DNA from: Streptomyces sp. 11x1
Lineage (GTDB): Bacteria; Actinomycetota; Actinomycetes; Streptomycetales; Streptomycetaceae
Direction of reading: 5' to 3'
Length of the DNA: 64,000 nucleotides
Assembly: GCF_032598905.1 (NCBI RefSeq)
Contig: NZ_CP122458.1
Span: 496,001 to 560,000, forward strand
Part shown: piece by piece, positions 27,466 to 36,271 of the stretch
How positions within the stretch are numbered: the stretch's first letter is position 1
Layout: every line of letters begins with the position of its first letter
Notes under the pieces: generated by a model
What the model was told of the DNA's origin: nothing
The model's input: only the letters and a program-made list of their open reading frames with translations
The model's database searches: none
Position numbers and translations under genes: made by a program

Positions 27466-27823
27466 CGGCGCTCCTCCCAGCACTGCCCCCGCCCTCCAGC
27501 GTCGCGGACCCGCGCCCCGCCCGCACGTCGGCCGCGGGCGGGGCGACGGGCCCGGTCCGGCCGGGGCCCGGGCATGACGGGAGCCGGGGGCCGCCCACTT
27601 CTTGCGGGCCCGAATCGCACGGTGCGCGGCTCTGTTCCGCTTCCCCGTGTCCCGTTGTGGCCCTCGGCTCACTTCCATGGCACCGCCGCGCCCACCGGGG
27701 TTGAAGGGCCGGAAGGCCCTCGCACCGGGGCCGACCGGTCTCCGCCCGGCGTGCCGGCGGGTCCTGCCCGCGGAGCGTGGAGCCGGACGCCCGGTCGGAG
27801 GGCTGCCCACCCGGTCACGTCAG
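27466..27823 (-). other. Promoter region of the acetyl-CoA operon
   Basis: About 360 bp with no recognised gene. It holds a pair of GC-rich boxes (27705-27720 and 27727-27742) whose centres are exactly 22 bp apart. Nothing else stands out. Confidence 0.45.
27705..27742 (-). promoter_or_regulatory. Tandem pair of putative dormancy-regulon boxes
   Basis: AGGGCCGGAAGGCCCT (27705-27720) has perfect 6-bp arms. GGGGCCGACCGGTCTC (27727-27742) follows with a 22-bp centre-to-centre distance, two helical turns. The pair lies about 240 bp upstream of the acetyl-CoA synthetase start. The regulatory role is inferred. Confidence 0.5.
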
Positions 27824-29347
27824 TCAGTCCTGGTCCGGCTCCCCGTAGGGACGGCGGAAGACCGGGGCCTGGTCCACTCCCCAGGGGCGTACGGCGGCGA
27901 GCGCACGGGAGACGGCGGATTCCAGCGGGCCGCTGGTGTCGACCGTGACGGCGTCCGGCCAGGGCGGCTCCCGGGCCGCGAGCGCCGTGGCGACGCCGAG
28001 GTCGGCGTCGGACGGCCCGGGGGAACGCGTGTTCAAGCGAGCCGCGGAGACCTCTCCCGGTACCCGACAGTGCAGGGCCACGAGATCGGCGCGGGTGTCC
28101 TCGGCCACCCGCCACGCCTGTGCGCGCAGCTCCCTGGTGGACCAGGTGGCGTCCAGGACGACGGGTTCGCCGCGCGACAACAGGGCCGCAGCGCGGTCGA
28201 GGAGGGCCGCGTAGGTCCTGGTCGTCCACTCCGGGGTGTACAGCCCTTCCCCGTATGCGGCCGGCGCGGGCGTGTCCGGGGAGATACCCGCCAACTCCTT
28301 GCGGAGGCGGTCACTGCTGAGCAGGGTGACGCCCAGCCGGTCGGCCAGCGCGCCGGAGAGGGTGGACTTCCCGCTGCCGGGCAGCCCTCCGACGAGGGTC
28401 AGGCCGACGGCGGAGGTACGCAGGTGACGCAGCGTGGTCGAGAGCAGTCGTCGTGACGCCGACCGGGCCCCCGGGGCTCCCTGGCCCGCCTGGATGAGGG
28501 ACACCTTGGCCCTCACGAACGCGCGATAGGCGACGTAGTGGTGCCACAGGGACGGCGGCGCGGGGTCACCGGAGTATTCGCTGTACCGGGCGAGAAAGCG
28601 GGCCGCCGCCTCCGGCGCGCCGAGCTGTTCCAGGTCCATGGCGAGGAAGGCGGCGTCGTCGAGCCCGTCGACGTAGCGCAGGCGGTCGTCGAACTCCAGG
28701 CAGTCCAGGACCCGGGGGCCGTCGTCGAGGCAGAAGATGTCCTCGGCCAGCAGGTCGCCGTGGCCGTCCACCACCCGCCGCTGCTCGATTCGGGAGTCGA
28801 ACAACGCCTGGCGGCCGGCGAGATAGCGGCGCACCAGCCGTTCGGCCTCGTGCACTCCGTCGAGTTCGGATCCGTCCACGGTCGTGCGGACCTGCTCGAA
28901 GCTCGCCTCCCAGCGTGACGCCAGCGCGTCCCTGGTGCCCTGTTCGTCGACGTCGCGGCCGTGGGGCGCCGCCGCGTGCCAGGCGGAGAGGCGCCGGGCC
29001 ACAACACGCAGGACCTCGTCGACGTCCGCACCGGCTCGCACCAGTGCGGACAGACGGCGGTCCGCCGGCATACGGCGCATCACCACGAGGGGTTCGGACG
29101 TCTCGGCGCCGGGGCTGACGACTTCGCCGACGCCCAGGTAGACATCCGGCGCGAAACGGCGGTTGAGCGCCACTTCGCGTGTGCAGGCCGTCCGACGGGC
29201 CGACGGTTCCGTGTAGTCCAGAAATCCCAGATCGACCGCCTTCTTGACCTTGTACGCGCGATCACCCGCGAAGAACACGATCGCGGTGTGCGTCTCGGCC
29301 ACCTCCGCGCGCGGCGAGCGCTCCCCCGGGGTGCCCGCTTCATTCAT
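27824..29347 (-). CDS. Fused aminoglycoside-phosphotransferase-like and P-loop kinase protein (Rv2004c-like)
   Basis: A 507-residue two-domain protein. Residues 1-320 resemble the APH kinase fold: 'VFFAGDRAYKVKKAVDLGFL' (ATP-site Lys region), 'VVDGHGDLLAEDIFCL' (HGDL catalytic loop) and 'LDCLEFDDRLRYVDG' (metal-binding Asp). Residues 335-507 form a P-loop NTPase with 'LVGGLPGSGKSTLSGALAD' and 'VVLDATWSTRELRAQAWRV', as in small-molecule kinases. The same fusion exists in M. tuberculosis Rv2004c, next to the Usp gene Rv2005c. Here too a Usp gene lies directly upstream with an 8-bp overlap. The substrate is unknown. Confidence 0.9.
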   Translation of the reverse strand: MNEAGTPGERSPRAEVAETHTAIVFFAGDRAYKVKKAVDLGFLDYTEPSARRTACTREVALNRRFAPDVYLGVGEVVSPGAETSEPLVVMRRMPADRRLSALVRAGADVDEVLRVVARRLSAWHAAAPHGRDVDEQGTRDALASRWEASFEQVRTTVDGSELDGVHEAERLVRRYLAGRQALFDSRIEQRRVVDGHGDLLAEDIFCLDDGPRVLDCLEFDDRLRYVDGLDDAAFLAMDLEQLGAPEAAARFLARYSEYSGDPAPPSLWHHYVAYRAFVRAKVSLIQAGQGAPGARSASRRLLSTTLRHLRTSAVGLTLVGGLPGSGKSTLSGALADRLGVTLLSSDRLRKELAGISPDTPAPAAYGEGLYTPEWTTRTYAALLDRAAALLSRGEPVVLDATWSTRELRAQAWRVAEDTRADLVALHCRVPGEVSAARLNTRSPGPSDADLGVATALAAREPPWPDAVTVDTSGPLESAVSRALAAVRPWGVDQAPVFRRPYGEPDQD

Positions 29348-30209
29348 GAGGGACGACGGCGACGGGGCAGCGTCCGTGATGGATGGCCGCGTGCGCCACG
29401 TGATCCAGGTGGTGCGTGGCACCGTGGTGGTGCACACGCCGTCCGACGACCAGCAGCGCGGCACCCTCCGCGGCATGCACGACGGCCCTGGCGGGGCTCG
29501 TGAGACGGATGGTGTCCTCCACCTCCACCTGCGGGTACTTCTCGCGCCAGGGGCGCAGAGCCTTGCTCAACTCCTCCTGTGCCTCCCGGGTCAGCTCCTC
29601 GCTGACGCCGTGGTCCACCCCCCAGGGCATCCGCGCGTGGAACGGCACGCTGCGGCCGCGGACGGCGAGCAGGGGAAAGCCCCGGGCCGCCGCGCTGTGG
29701 AACGCGAAGTCGAGCAGTTCGTCGCAGGATCCGCGCGGATCCATCGCCACGACGACCTTGTCGGCCGAGATGGTGCGTGGCCGCTCCTCGGTCGGCTCCG
29801 CGCGGACCAGGACCACCGGCCGAGCGGCCCGCGCCACGACCGGCATGCTGACATCGCCCATGAAGTAGCTCTCGGCGGATGCCAGCCCCCGGGACCCCAG
29901 CACCAGCATCTCGGACTCCGCGGCGGCGCGGATCAGAGCCTCCTGGGCGTCGTCGGCGACGAGACTGCCGACGACGGACAGACCCGGATGGCGTCCGCTC
30001 AGCTCCGCCTGCGCGGTGTGGACCAGTCGCTTCGCCCAGTAGTTCTGATCGACTTCGGAGGGGACGTGGGTCGGTTCCGGTGCCAACAACGGCCACGCGT
30101 GCAGCAGCCGAAGGGTGAGCTTGCGTTTCTCGGCCTCGTCGGCGGCCCAACGGGCGGCGGCCAGGCTCGCGGGTGAACCGTCCAGGCCCACGGTGACGAC
30201 TGGTTCCAT
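29340..30209 (-). CDS. Universal stress protein with two tandem, both divergent, Usp domains
   Basis: A 289-residue tandem Usp protein in which neither loop fits the ATP-binding consensus GxxG(x9)GS. Domain 1 reads 'VLGSRGLASAESYFMGDV' and domain 2 'VVGRRVHHHGATHHLDHV', with a run of histidines. It may not bind ATP, or may bind another ligand or a metal. It is the first gene of a two-gene operon with the APH/AAA protein. The ATG follows 'agacggagaccgccgcc'. It is divergent from the Rv1733c-like gene across a box-containing region. Confidence 0.92.
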   Translation of the reverse strand: MEPVVTVGLDGSPASLAAARWAADEAEKRKLTLRLLHAWPLLAPEPTHVPSEVDQNYWAKRLVHTAQAELSGRHPGLSVVGSLVADDAQEALIRAAAESEMLVLGSRGLASAESYFMGDVSMPVVARAARPVVLVRAEPTEERPRTISADKVVVAMDPRGSCDELLDFAFHSAAARGFPLLAVRGRSVPFHARMPWGVDHGVSEELTREAQEELSKALRPWREKYPQVEVEDTIRLTSPARAVVHAAEGAALLVVGRRVHHHGATHHLDHVAHAAIHHGRCPVAVVPHE

Positions 30210-30544
30210 GGCGGCGGTCTCCGTCTCTTGCGAAGCTGGATACGTCGGCGGCCGACGGCGAAGGAGTCCGCCGGCTCCTGCACCCGGATCTCGTCGACCG
30301 GCCGGGCGGTGCTGCGTTTCCCTCCTTCGAGGAGTACCTCAATCCCCCCGACCTCGCATGTGGACCGAGGGCGGGAAGTGAGCAAGGGCTCGGATTTCCC
30401 CGCGGTCGGGCCGTACGGTCGGGCTCCTCCGGGCCCAAATGCTCCACGGCAGGGACATTCGGCCCTATGGCCGGAGCCCGCCCACGTCCGAAGGTGGGAC
30501 CAGCACCCGGGGGGAGCGACCAGCGAGCCGCTGGAGGCCGACCC
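30210..30544. other. Divergent promoter region
   Basis: A 335-bp region between the Usp gene (leftward) and the Rv1733c-like gene (rightward). No coding sequence is seen. It holds a box at 30451-30466 and two looser GC-rich inverted repeats near 30407-30436 (TCGGGCCGTACGGTCGGG and GGGCTCCTCCGGGCCC). Confidence 0.45.
30451..30466 (+). promoter_or_regulatory. Putative dormancy-regulon box (reference copy)
   Basis: AGGGACATTCGGCCCT lies 79 bp upstream of the Rv1733c-like gene. It was used here as the type sequence for the recurring motif: arms AGGG(A/C)C and GGCCCT around four variable bases. It resembles the GGGAC...GTCCC layout of mycobacterial DosR boxes, but the right arm differs. Confidence 0.5.
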
Positions 30545-31150
30545 ATGAGCGCACCAGGAACGCCGTACACACCGGACCCGTCCTCCCCGCGCGGCGAGCA
30601 CCAGCCCGGGGGCGCGAACCCGCTGAGGCGTCCGTCCGACCGGTTCGAGTCCTGGCTCCGGCGCCTTCTGCTGGTCGTGCTCCTCCTCGGGCTGCCGATG
30701 GCCGCCTACGGCGCGGGGACGACGGTGTACGAGTCGTCGATGGAGACCGTCCGGGCCCAGACCGCGGAACGGCACGAGATCACCGCCCGGCTGACGGAGG
30801 ATCTCGACGGTGACAACGACGCGTCGAAGCAGCTGGCGCGGGTCCGCTGGACCGACGATGACGGCGACGTACGCACCGGGAACGCCCTGGTGAAGGCGGG
30901 GACCGACAAGGGCGCGTCCGTGCGTGTGTGGCTGGACCGCGACGGGAACCTCACCTCGCCGCCCATGAACACGCTCAACGCGAAGAGTTCCGGCTGGCTG
31001 GCCGGCGGCATGGCGGCGTTCGGCGTGGCCTTCGGCTGCTACGCGGTCTGGTCGGGCACCCGTCTGCTGCTGGACCGCGCGAGGTACGCGCGGTGGGGCG
31101 CCGAGTGGGACCGGGTGGAGCCGCTGTGGTCGGCCCGCTTCCGCGGCTGA
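30545..31150 (+). CDS. Rv1733c-like membrane protein
   Basis: A 201-residue protein with two transmembrane helices, 'LLLVVLLLGLPMAAYGAGT' near residue 43 and 'GWLAGGMAAFGVAFGCYAVW' near 150. Between them is an extracytoplasmic domain of about 85 residues with 'VRWTDDDGDVRTGNALVKAG' and 'VRVWLDRDGNLTSPP'. The layout and the 'V(R/W)W...DG..R.G.A.V..G...G..V.VW.D..G' pattern match the Rv1733c family of the DosR regulon, whose function is unknown. A second member occurs at 55264-55854. It is followed 48 bp later by the nicotinate phosphoribosyltransferase gene. Confidence 0.85.
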   Translation: MSAPGTPYTPDPSSPRGEHQPGGANPLRRPSDRFESWLRRLLLVVLLLGLPMAAYGAGTTVYESSMETVRAQTAERHEITARLTEDLDGDNDASKQLARVRWTDDDGDVRTGNALVKAGTDKGASVRVWLDRDGNLTSPPMNTLNAKSSGWLAGGMAAFGVAFGCYAVWSGTRLLLDRARYARWGAEWDRVEPLWSARFRG

Positions 31151-31198
31151 CGCACTCGGATCGGACGCGGGCCGCGCGAGCGGGAGGAGGCAGCCGGA

Positions 31199-32554
31199 AT
31201 GTCGGACGCGACGACCACCGACCTGTACGAGGTGACGATGGCCATGTCCTACCTGCGGGAGGGGATGACCGCCCCGGCGACGTTCAGTCTCTTCGTCCGT
31301 GACCTTCCCCCGGAGCGCGGCTTCCTGGTCACGGCCGGACTGGAATCGGCGCTGGACCACCTGAGCGGATTCCATGTCGGCCCCGAGGACGTCGACGCCT
31401 TCGCCGCCGCGCTGCACCGGCCACGCCGGGATCTGGAACCCCTGCTCGGTCTGGAGTTCACCGGGCGGGTACGGGCGGTACCGGAGGGGCGGGTCGTGCT
31501 CGCCGGTGAGCCCCTGCTGGAGGTGACGGCACCCCTGCCCGAGGCACAGCTGGTGGAGACGTACCTGCTGAATCAGCTCACCCATCAGACGGCCGTCGCC
31601 TCGAAGGCCGCACGGTGTGCGCTCGCGGCGGCCGGCCGGCCGCTGGTGGACTTCTCCCTGCGCCGCACGCACGGTCCGCAGGCGGGGTTCCAGGCCGCCC
31701 GGCTCGGAGCGCTGGCGGGATTCGCCGGGACCAGCAATGTGGCGGCGGCCACGGCGCTCGGCATTCCCGCCGTCGGGACGATGGCCCACTCCTACGTGGA
31801 GGCGTTCGCCTCGGAGGAGGACGCCTTCCGCGCGTTCGCCCGTGCCCACCCGGGCCCGGTGACCCTGCTGGTGGACACCTACGACACCGAGGAAGGCGTC
31901 CGTGCGGCGGCGCACGTCCTGTGCGACCTGGACCTCGCGGCCCGCGGCCCCGGCTCCGCCGTACGGCTGGACAGCGGCGACCTCGGGGACCTCGCGGTGC
32001 GGGCCCGGTCCGTCCTCGACCACGCGGGCCTGCCGGGCGTGCGGATCGTCGTCAGCGGCGGTCTCGACGAGTACGCCGTCGACGACCTGGTGCGCTCCGG
32101 AGCACCGATCGACACCTACGCCGTCGGCACCCGCGTGGGGGTGGCGGCGGACGCGCCGTATCTGGACTCGGCGTACAAAATGGTGGAGTACGACGGCCGC
32201 CCGGTGATGAAGTTGTCGTCGGCCAAAGTGACGGCCCCGGGTGCCAAACAGGTGTTCCGCCGCCGCGGCTGCGCCGATGTGATCGGCCTCGCCGACGAGG
32301 AGCCACCGGACGATGCCGTGGCGCTGCTGGAGACGGTGATGCGGAACGGACGGCGCACACGAAGGCCGTCCACGCTCGACGAGTGCCGGGCGAGATGCGC
32401 GGACGACATGGCGGAACTGCCGTCGTCGGCCCGGCGGATCAGAGCACCGGTGGCACCCCGCGCCGCGCCCTCGGAGCGGCTGACCGCACTCACCGCGCAG
32501 GTCCGGCACCGCGTCGAGACCATGGGCGGGGCGCATCGGCCCGTGCCGGGATGA
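31199..32554 (+). CDS. pncB: Nicotinate phosphoribosyltransferase
   Basis: A 451-residue NAPRTase. It converts nicotinate and phosphoribosyl pyrophosphate to nicotinate mononucleotide in NAD salvage. Motifs: 'TDLYEVTMAMSYLREGM' at the N-terminus, 'DFSLRRTHGPQAGFQAAR' (active-site RR..G), 'GTSNVAAATALGIPAVGTMAHS', 'VRLDSGDLGDLA' and 'VVSGGLDEY'. The active-site His is in 'TMAHSYVEAF'. M. tuberculosis has two NAPRTases, and PncB2 (Rv0573c) is the hypoxia-induced DosR member. The start follows 'gggaggaggcagccgga'. It probably forms an operon with the preceding membrane protein and the DUF1876 gene, whose ATG follows 12 bp after the stop. Confidence 0.94.
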   Translation: MSDATTTDLYEVTMAMSYLREGMTAPATFSLFVRDLPPERGFLVTAGLESALDHLSGFHVGPEDVDAFAAALHRPRRDLEPLLGLEFTGRVRAVPEGRVVLAGEPLLEVTAPLPEAQLVETYLLNQLTHQTAVASKAARCALAAAGRPLVDFSLRRTHGPQAGFQAARLGALAGFAGTSNVAAATALGIPAVGTMAHSYVEAFASEEDAFRAFARAHPGPVTLLVDTYDTEEGVRAAAHVLCDLDLAARGPGSAVRLDSGDLGDLAVRARSVLDHAGLPGVRIVVSGGLDEYAVDDLVRSGAPIDTYAVGTRVGVAADAPYLDSAYKMVEYDGRPVMKLSSAKVTAPGAKQVFRRRGCADVIGLADEEPPDDAVALLETVMRNGRRTRRPSTLDECRARCADDMAELPSSARRIRAPVAPRAAPSERLTALTAQVRHRVETMGGAHRPVPG

Positions 32555-32565
32555 GGAGGAAGACG

Positions 32566-32859
32566 ATGACGCACGTCTCGGAATGGAAAGTTCGCCTCCA
32601 TCTGTTCGAGGACGACGATGGAACGACCAAGGCCCGTCTGGTGCTGGACACCGGCGCCACACAGATCGTCGGCCGCGGCTCGGCGCACCGACATCCCGCG
32701 GACGCCGATGTGCCGGAGATCGGTGACGAACTGGCGGCGGGCCGGGCGATGAACAACCTCGCCCGGCAGCTGATCAGGGCCGCCGAGCGTGACATCGAGG
32801 GCGTGGGAGCCGCACGGCCCAGCAGCACGCAGGCCCAAGCCATCGGGTGGTCCCTGTGA
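32566..32859 (+). CDS. DUF1876 protein (Rv1738-like)
   Basis: A 97-residue DUF1876 protein: 'EWKVRLHLFEDDDGTTKARLVLD' then 'GRGSAHRHPADADVPEIGDELAAGRAMNNLARQLI'. The M. tuberculosis member Rv1738 is a DosR-regulated dimer with structural likeness to ribosome hibernation factors. The sequence supports the family, and a hibernation role here is inference. The ATG follows 'gaggaggaagacg', 8 bp after the NAPRTase stop, so it is co-transcribed. Confidence 0.9.
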   Translation: MTHVSEWKVRLHLFEDDDGTTKARLVLDTGATQIVGRGSAHRHPADADVPEIGDELAAGRAMNNLARQLIRAAERDIEGVGAARPSSTQAQAIGWSL

Positions 32860-32874
32860 AGGCCGGACGGCCCC
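32859..32874 (+). promoter_or_regulatory. Putative dormancy-regulon box
   Basis: AAGGCCGGACGGCCCC begins in the stop codon of the DUF1876 gene and lies 61 bp upstream of the Hsp20 gene. It could also act as a small hairpin in RNA. The assignment as a box rests on similarity to the copies at other promoters. Confidence 0.4.
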
Positions 32875-32934
32875 TGTGATGCCACTACGGGGCACGAAGC
32901 CCGAAGGAGCGAGGAAGCCGAGGAGGAGACAGCC

Positions 32935-33393
32935 ATGACACATCCCGCACGACACTCCACCAGCGCGTCGCCGGGCGCTCTGCGCGAGTTGGACGACCTG
33001 CGCGCACGGGTGGACCAGTTGATGCACGCCGCCTTCGTCGGTGGCGGATGGCCCACGTCCGGCGGTTCCGAACCGTGGGCGCCGGCGGCCGACATCGAGG
33101 ACGCCGAGGACGCCTACCTGGTCGAACTGGAACTGCCCGGCATGGACAAGGAGCAGATCACCGTCGAGGTCTCCGAGGGTGAACTCGATGTCCACGGTGA
33201 GGTCCGGCAGAAGGAGCGCACGGGCGCGGTCCGCAGGCACACCCGGCGTATCGGCCAGTTCGACTACCGCACGACCCTGCCACCGAACGCCGACGCCGAG
33301 CACATCAGCGCCGAGCTGAACAACGGCGTGCTCACGGTGCGGGTCCCCAAGACCGAGAAGGGCAAGGCCCGGCGGGTCGAGATCACCGGCTGA
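32935..33393 (+). CDS. Hsp20-family small heat shock protein
   Basis: A 152-residue alpha-crystallin-type chaperone. After an N-terminal arm comes the crystallin domain (about 48-148): 'WAPAADIEDAEDAYLVELEL', 'GMDKEQITVEVSEGELDVHG', 'RRHTRRIGQFDYRTTLPPNA' and the closing 'AELNNGVLTVRVPK' (GVLTxxxPK signature). The tail 'VEITG' carries the I-x-I/V-like anchor in reduced form. HspX, the main dormancy antigen of M. tuberculosis, is in the same family and regulon type. The ATG is preceded by 'ggaggagacagcc'. It binds unfolded proteins without ATP. Confidence 0.95.
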   Translation: MTHPARHSTSASPGALRELDDLRARVDQLMHAAFVGGGWPTSGGSEPWAPAADIEDAEDAYLVELELPGMDKEQITVEVSEGELDVHGEVRQKERTGAVRRHTRRIGQFDYRTTLPPNADAEHISAELNNGVLTVRVPKTEKGKARRVEITG

Positions 33394-33504
33394 GCCCCGT
33401 CATGCGGGCCCGAGGGCCGACGGGTGGCCTCCGTCGGTCCGACCTCGCCGCCACGGGCCCCGGTTCGTGGCACGGCACAGGACGACTCTGAGAAGTGGGG
33501 CGAC

Positions 33505-34416
33505 ATGCAAGCTCATCTCGGCGACCAGCTCGTCATCGAAAGCACGACGTCCGGCGCCACCCGGCGGGACGGGGAGATCGTCGGACTCCACCACAAGGAC
33601 GGAACACCGCCCTACGACGTGCGCTGGTCGGACACGAACGAGGTGACGCTCGTGTTCCCCGGCCCCGACGCCCACGTCAACCATCTCGAGTCCGCATCAC
33701 CCTCGACGGCCCCCCGCGCGGCGCACGACGGACCCGCCGACGCCGAACGGACACCGTCGTCGGACGCCGTCGGTCCCGGTGACATCGGCCGACGCGTGCG
33801 CACGGAACGACAGCGGCGGGGACTCAGCCGCGAGGAGACGGCCCGACGCGCACGGATGTCGCCCGGCTACCTGGCGTATCTGGAGGAGTATCCCGCCGAC
33901 CCGTCCAGGGCGGCCCTCATCAACCTGGCCGACGCGCTGGGCACCACCGCCACCGCTCTGCGCGGAGGGGGCGTCGATCTGCCACCCGGCCAGGGGCAGG
34001 CACTGCCACATCCGCGGCTGAGCGACCTTGACGTGGACGAATGCCGTGGGCTGCTGTCCACGCACGGCGTGGGACGCGTCGCGGTGACGGCCCCCGACGG
34101 CCGCCCGGCGGTCCTCCCGGTCAACTACGAGGTCGTCGGCGACACCATCGCCTTCCGGACCGCCCCCGAGTCACTGCTCGCGGCGGCCGTCGGAACGGAG
34201 GTCGCCTTCGAGGTCGATCACGTGGACGAGCCGCTGAGCCAGGGCTGGAGCGTGCTCGCCGTCGGCCCCGCGAGCGTCGTCACGGAAGCCGGCGCCGTAC
34301 GCCGCCTCACCGAGCGGGCGCACACGACGCCCTGGTCGGGCGGCGCTCGCGACATGTGGGTGTCCATCCGGGCCGAGAGCCTGACGGGTCGACGGATCAC
34401 GCCGGCGGAGGAGTGA
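33505..34416 (+). CDS. Three-domain protein: DUF1918, XRE helix-turn-helix and PNPOx-like flavin-binding domain
   Basis: The 303-residue protein joins three modules. Residues 1-58 are DUF1918 ('GDQLVIESTTSGATRRDGEIV', 'PPYDVRWSDTNEVTLVFPGP'), as in Rv0569 of the DosR regulon. Residues 92-152 are a helix-turn-helix ('DIGRRVRTERQRRGLSREETARR', 'MSPGYLAYLEEYPADPS'). Residues 170-300 are a PNPOx-like split barrel ('HGVGRVAVTAPDGRPAVLPVNY', 'VAFEVDHVDEPLSQGWSVLAVG'). HTH plus PNPOx is known in actinobacteria; the DUF1918 head makes this a redox- or flavin-responsive DNA-binding candidate. ATG 33505 begins DUF1918 directly. Confidence 0.88.
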   Translation: MQAHLGDQLVIESTTSGATRRDGEIVGLHHKDGTPPYDVRWSDTNEVTLVFPGPDAHVNHLESASPSTAPRAAHDGPADAERTPSSDAVGPGDIGRRVRTERQRRGLSREETARRARMSPGYLAYLEEYPADPSRAALINLADALGTTATALRGGGVDLPPGQGQALPHPRLSDLDVDECRGLLSTHGVGRVAVTAPDGRPAVLPVNYEVVGDTIAFRTAPESLLAAAVGTEVAFEVDHVDEPLSQGWSVLAVGPASVVTEAGAVRRLTERAHTTPWSGGARDMWVSIRAESLTGRRITPAEE

Positions 34417-34443
34417 GGTGGCGCCCCGGTCTGCGGCCGCCGG

Positions 34444-35118
34444 TCAGCCCTCGTCCGCCGGGCCGGGGGCTGCGTCCACGTCGCCGAGCCGGGAGCGCAC
34501 GTCCACCACGCCCTCCACGGCGCGGACCAGCCGCTCGGCGACCCAGCCCAGCGCGGGATCCCGGACACCACCGCGCAGGGTGACGACCCCGTCGTGCACG
34601 GACACATGGATCGTGTGGCTGAGTGCGGGGAAGAGGTAGGCCACCACCGTGCGGCGCACTTCCTCCTCGATGTCCTCGTCCGACCGCAGGAAGACCTTCA
34701 ACAGGTCACCCCGGCTGACGACGCCGAGCAGCCGTCCCTCGTCGTCGATCACCGGCAGACGCTTGACCCCGTTGACGGCCATGATCCGGGCCGCCTGCCC
34801 GAGCGTGACGTCCGGCGCCACCACGATCGCGGGCGCGCTCATGACCTCCTCCGCGGTCACCGCCCCCGCCTTGGCGAGGTCGGACATCCGCCGGAGCTGC
34901 TCGGCTCGGGTGAGGTCGCGGTCCCGGAACTCCTCCTTGGGCAGCAGGTCGGCCTCGGAGACCACACCGACGACCCGGCCGTCCCCCTCCACCACCGGCA
35001 CGGCACTGACCTGCCGGTCCGTCATGGCCCGCACGACGTCCTTGAAGGGTGTGTCCCGCCGGACGGCCACCGCCGGGAGGGTCATCACGTCACTGACGAT
35101 GTGGGGGGTGTCGGGCAT
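34444..35118 (-). CDS. CBS-domain pair with C-terminal BON domain
   Basis: A 224-residue protein. CBS1 'VSDVMTLPAVAVRRDTPFKDVVRAM...VPVVEGDGRVVGVVSEADLL' and CBS2 'VMSAPAIVVAPDVTLGQAARIM...LPVIDDEGRLLGVVSRGDLL' are followed by BON ('HTIHVSVHDGVVTLRGGVRD'). It closely resembles the CBS-BON gene at 53899-54525, which suggests duplication within the island. The probable ligand is AMP/ATP, by family. ATG 35118 is chosen over the GTG two codons upstream because of its better spacing to 'aaggga'. It is divergent from the next Usp gene. Confidence 0.94.
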   Translation of the reverse strand: MPDTPHIVSDVMTLPAVAVRRDTPFKDVVRAMTDRQVSAVPVVEGDGRVVGVVSEADLLPKEEFRDRDLTRAEQLRRMSDLAKAGAVTAEEVMSAPAIVVAPDVTLGQAARIMAVNGVKRLPVIDDEGRLLGVVSRGDLLKVFLRSDEDIEEEVRRTVVAYLFPALSHTIHVSVHDGVVTLRGGVRDPALGWVAERLVRAVEGVVDVRSRLGDVDAAPGPADEG

Positions 35119-35324
35119 GGCCACGGTTCCCTTGGGAGCGGAGGTTCGAGATCACTTGTGGTCAGGTGACCCGGGACGGATGTCGACCGCACGTCTCCAG
35201 CATCAACGGGCCGTGGGCCCGCGCAACCCGGACCGCTCGCCGACCGGTCCGTGTCGCGACGGTCCTCGGGTGGTGCGACGGTGTTTCCGAGGGGTCTCGA
35301 CAGCAGACGGACGGGAAGGCGGAG

Positions 35325-36206
35325 ATGGTGAGGGAACTCCCGCTGGTCGTGGGCGTAGACGGATCCGAGTCCAGCCTGCTGGCGGTCGACTGGGCGGCGG
35401 ACGCGGCCGCCCGGCACGGACTGGCCCTGCGCCTGGTGCACGCCTCCCGCTGGGAACGTTACGAACGGGCCGTGCCGTCCCTCTCCACCGGTCGTCCCGC
35501 CGGGGACGTGTTCGCGGAGCACATCGTCGCTTCCTGCGCGGAGCGTGCGAGGCTCCGCGCCCCCGGGGTGAAGGTGTCGGGCGAGGCGGTGCCCGACGAC
35601 GCCGTACCGGCCCTGCTGCGGGCGGCCACCGAGGCGTCCGCCCTGGTCGTGGGAGAGCGCGGACGAGGTGAGTTCTCCGGGCTGCTGCTCGGCTCGGTGA
35701 GTCTGGCGGTGGCGGCACGCGCCGTGTGCCCGGTCGTCGTGGTCCGTGGCGCGGAGCCCCGTCCCGGGGAGTCCCCCGGCCCGGTCGTGGTGGGCGTCGG
35801 CGACGACCCCGAACACACGGGCGCCGTACGGTTCGCCGTCCGTGAGGCCGAGTTGCGCGGCTGTGCCCTGACCGCCGTACGGGCATGGCGCAGTCCGGCC
35901 CATGAACGCATGGACAGTCCGCTGCCCGCGGACCGCACCGATCAGGGGTACCGGGAAAGGGCCTCTGCCGACCTCGACGAGGCGCTGCGCGAAGCCGTAC
36001 GGGAACACCCCGGCGTCGAGATCCGACGCCACCCGGTCGAGGGTCCCGCACACCGCGTGCTGTTGGACGCCTCGGTGGACGCCGACCTCGTCGTCGTCGG
36101 AGCCGTGCGCCGCCAGGGGCATTTCGGTCTCCAGCTCGGCCGGGTGGCCCACACCCTGCTGCATCACTGCGCGTGTCCGGTGGCCGTGGTCCCGCAGCGG
36201 GTCTGA
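35325..36206 (+). CDS. Universal stress protein with two tandem Usp domains
   Basis: A 293-residue tandem Usp protein. Domain 1 keeps the ATP-binding loop, 'VVGERGRGEFSGLLLGSV'. Domain 2 is degenerate, 'VVGAVRRQGHFGLQLGRV', where GR replaces GS. The ATG follows 'gggaaggcggag'. It is divergent from the CBS-BON gene, and a weak GC-rich palindrome (GGGCCGTGGGCCC at 35208-35220) lies between them. A strong hairpin follows the stop codon. Confidence 0.93.
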   Translation: MVRELPLVVGVDGSESSLLAVDWAADAAARHGLALRLVHASRWERYERAVPSLSTGRPAGDVFAEHIVASCAERARLRAPGVKVSGEAVPDDAVPALLRAATEASALVVGERGRGEFSGLLLGSVSLAVAARAVCPVVVVRGAEPRPGESPGPVVVGVGDDPEHTGAVRFAVREAELRGCALTAVRAWRSPAHERMDSPLPADRTDQGYRERASADLDEALREAVREHPGVEIRRHPVEGPAHRVLLDASVDADLVVVGAVRRQGHFGLQLGRVAHTLLHHCACPVAVVPQRV

Positions 36207-36245
36207 GGGGCGCGGGCGCGCCCCGGTCATCGTGAGCCGGCAAGG

Positions 36246-36271
36246 GGCCGTGGCCACCGCCGGCCACGGCC
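36246..36271 (+). terminator. Hairpin terminator downstream of a Usp gene
   Basis: GGCCGTGGCC-ACCGCC-GGCCACGGCC: a perfect 10-bp stem with a 6-nt loop, 40 bp after the Usp stop codon. No U-tract is present. Confidence 0.6.
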
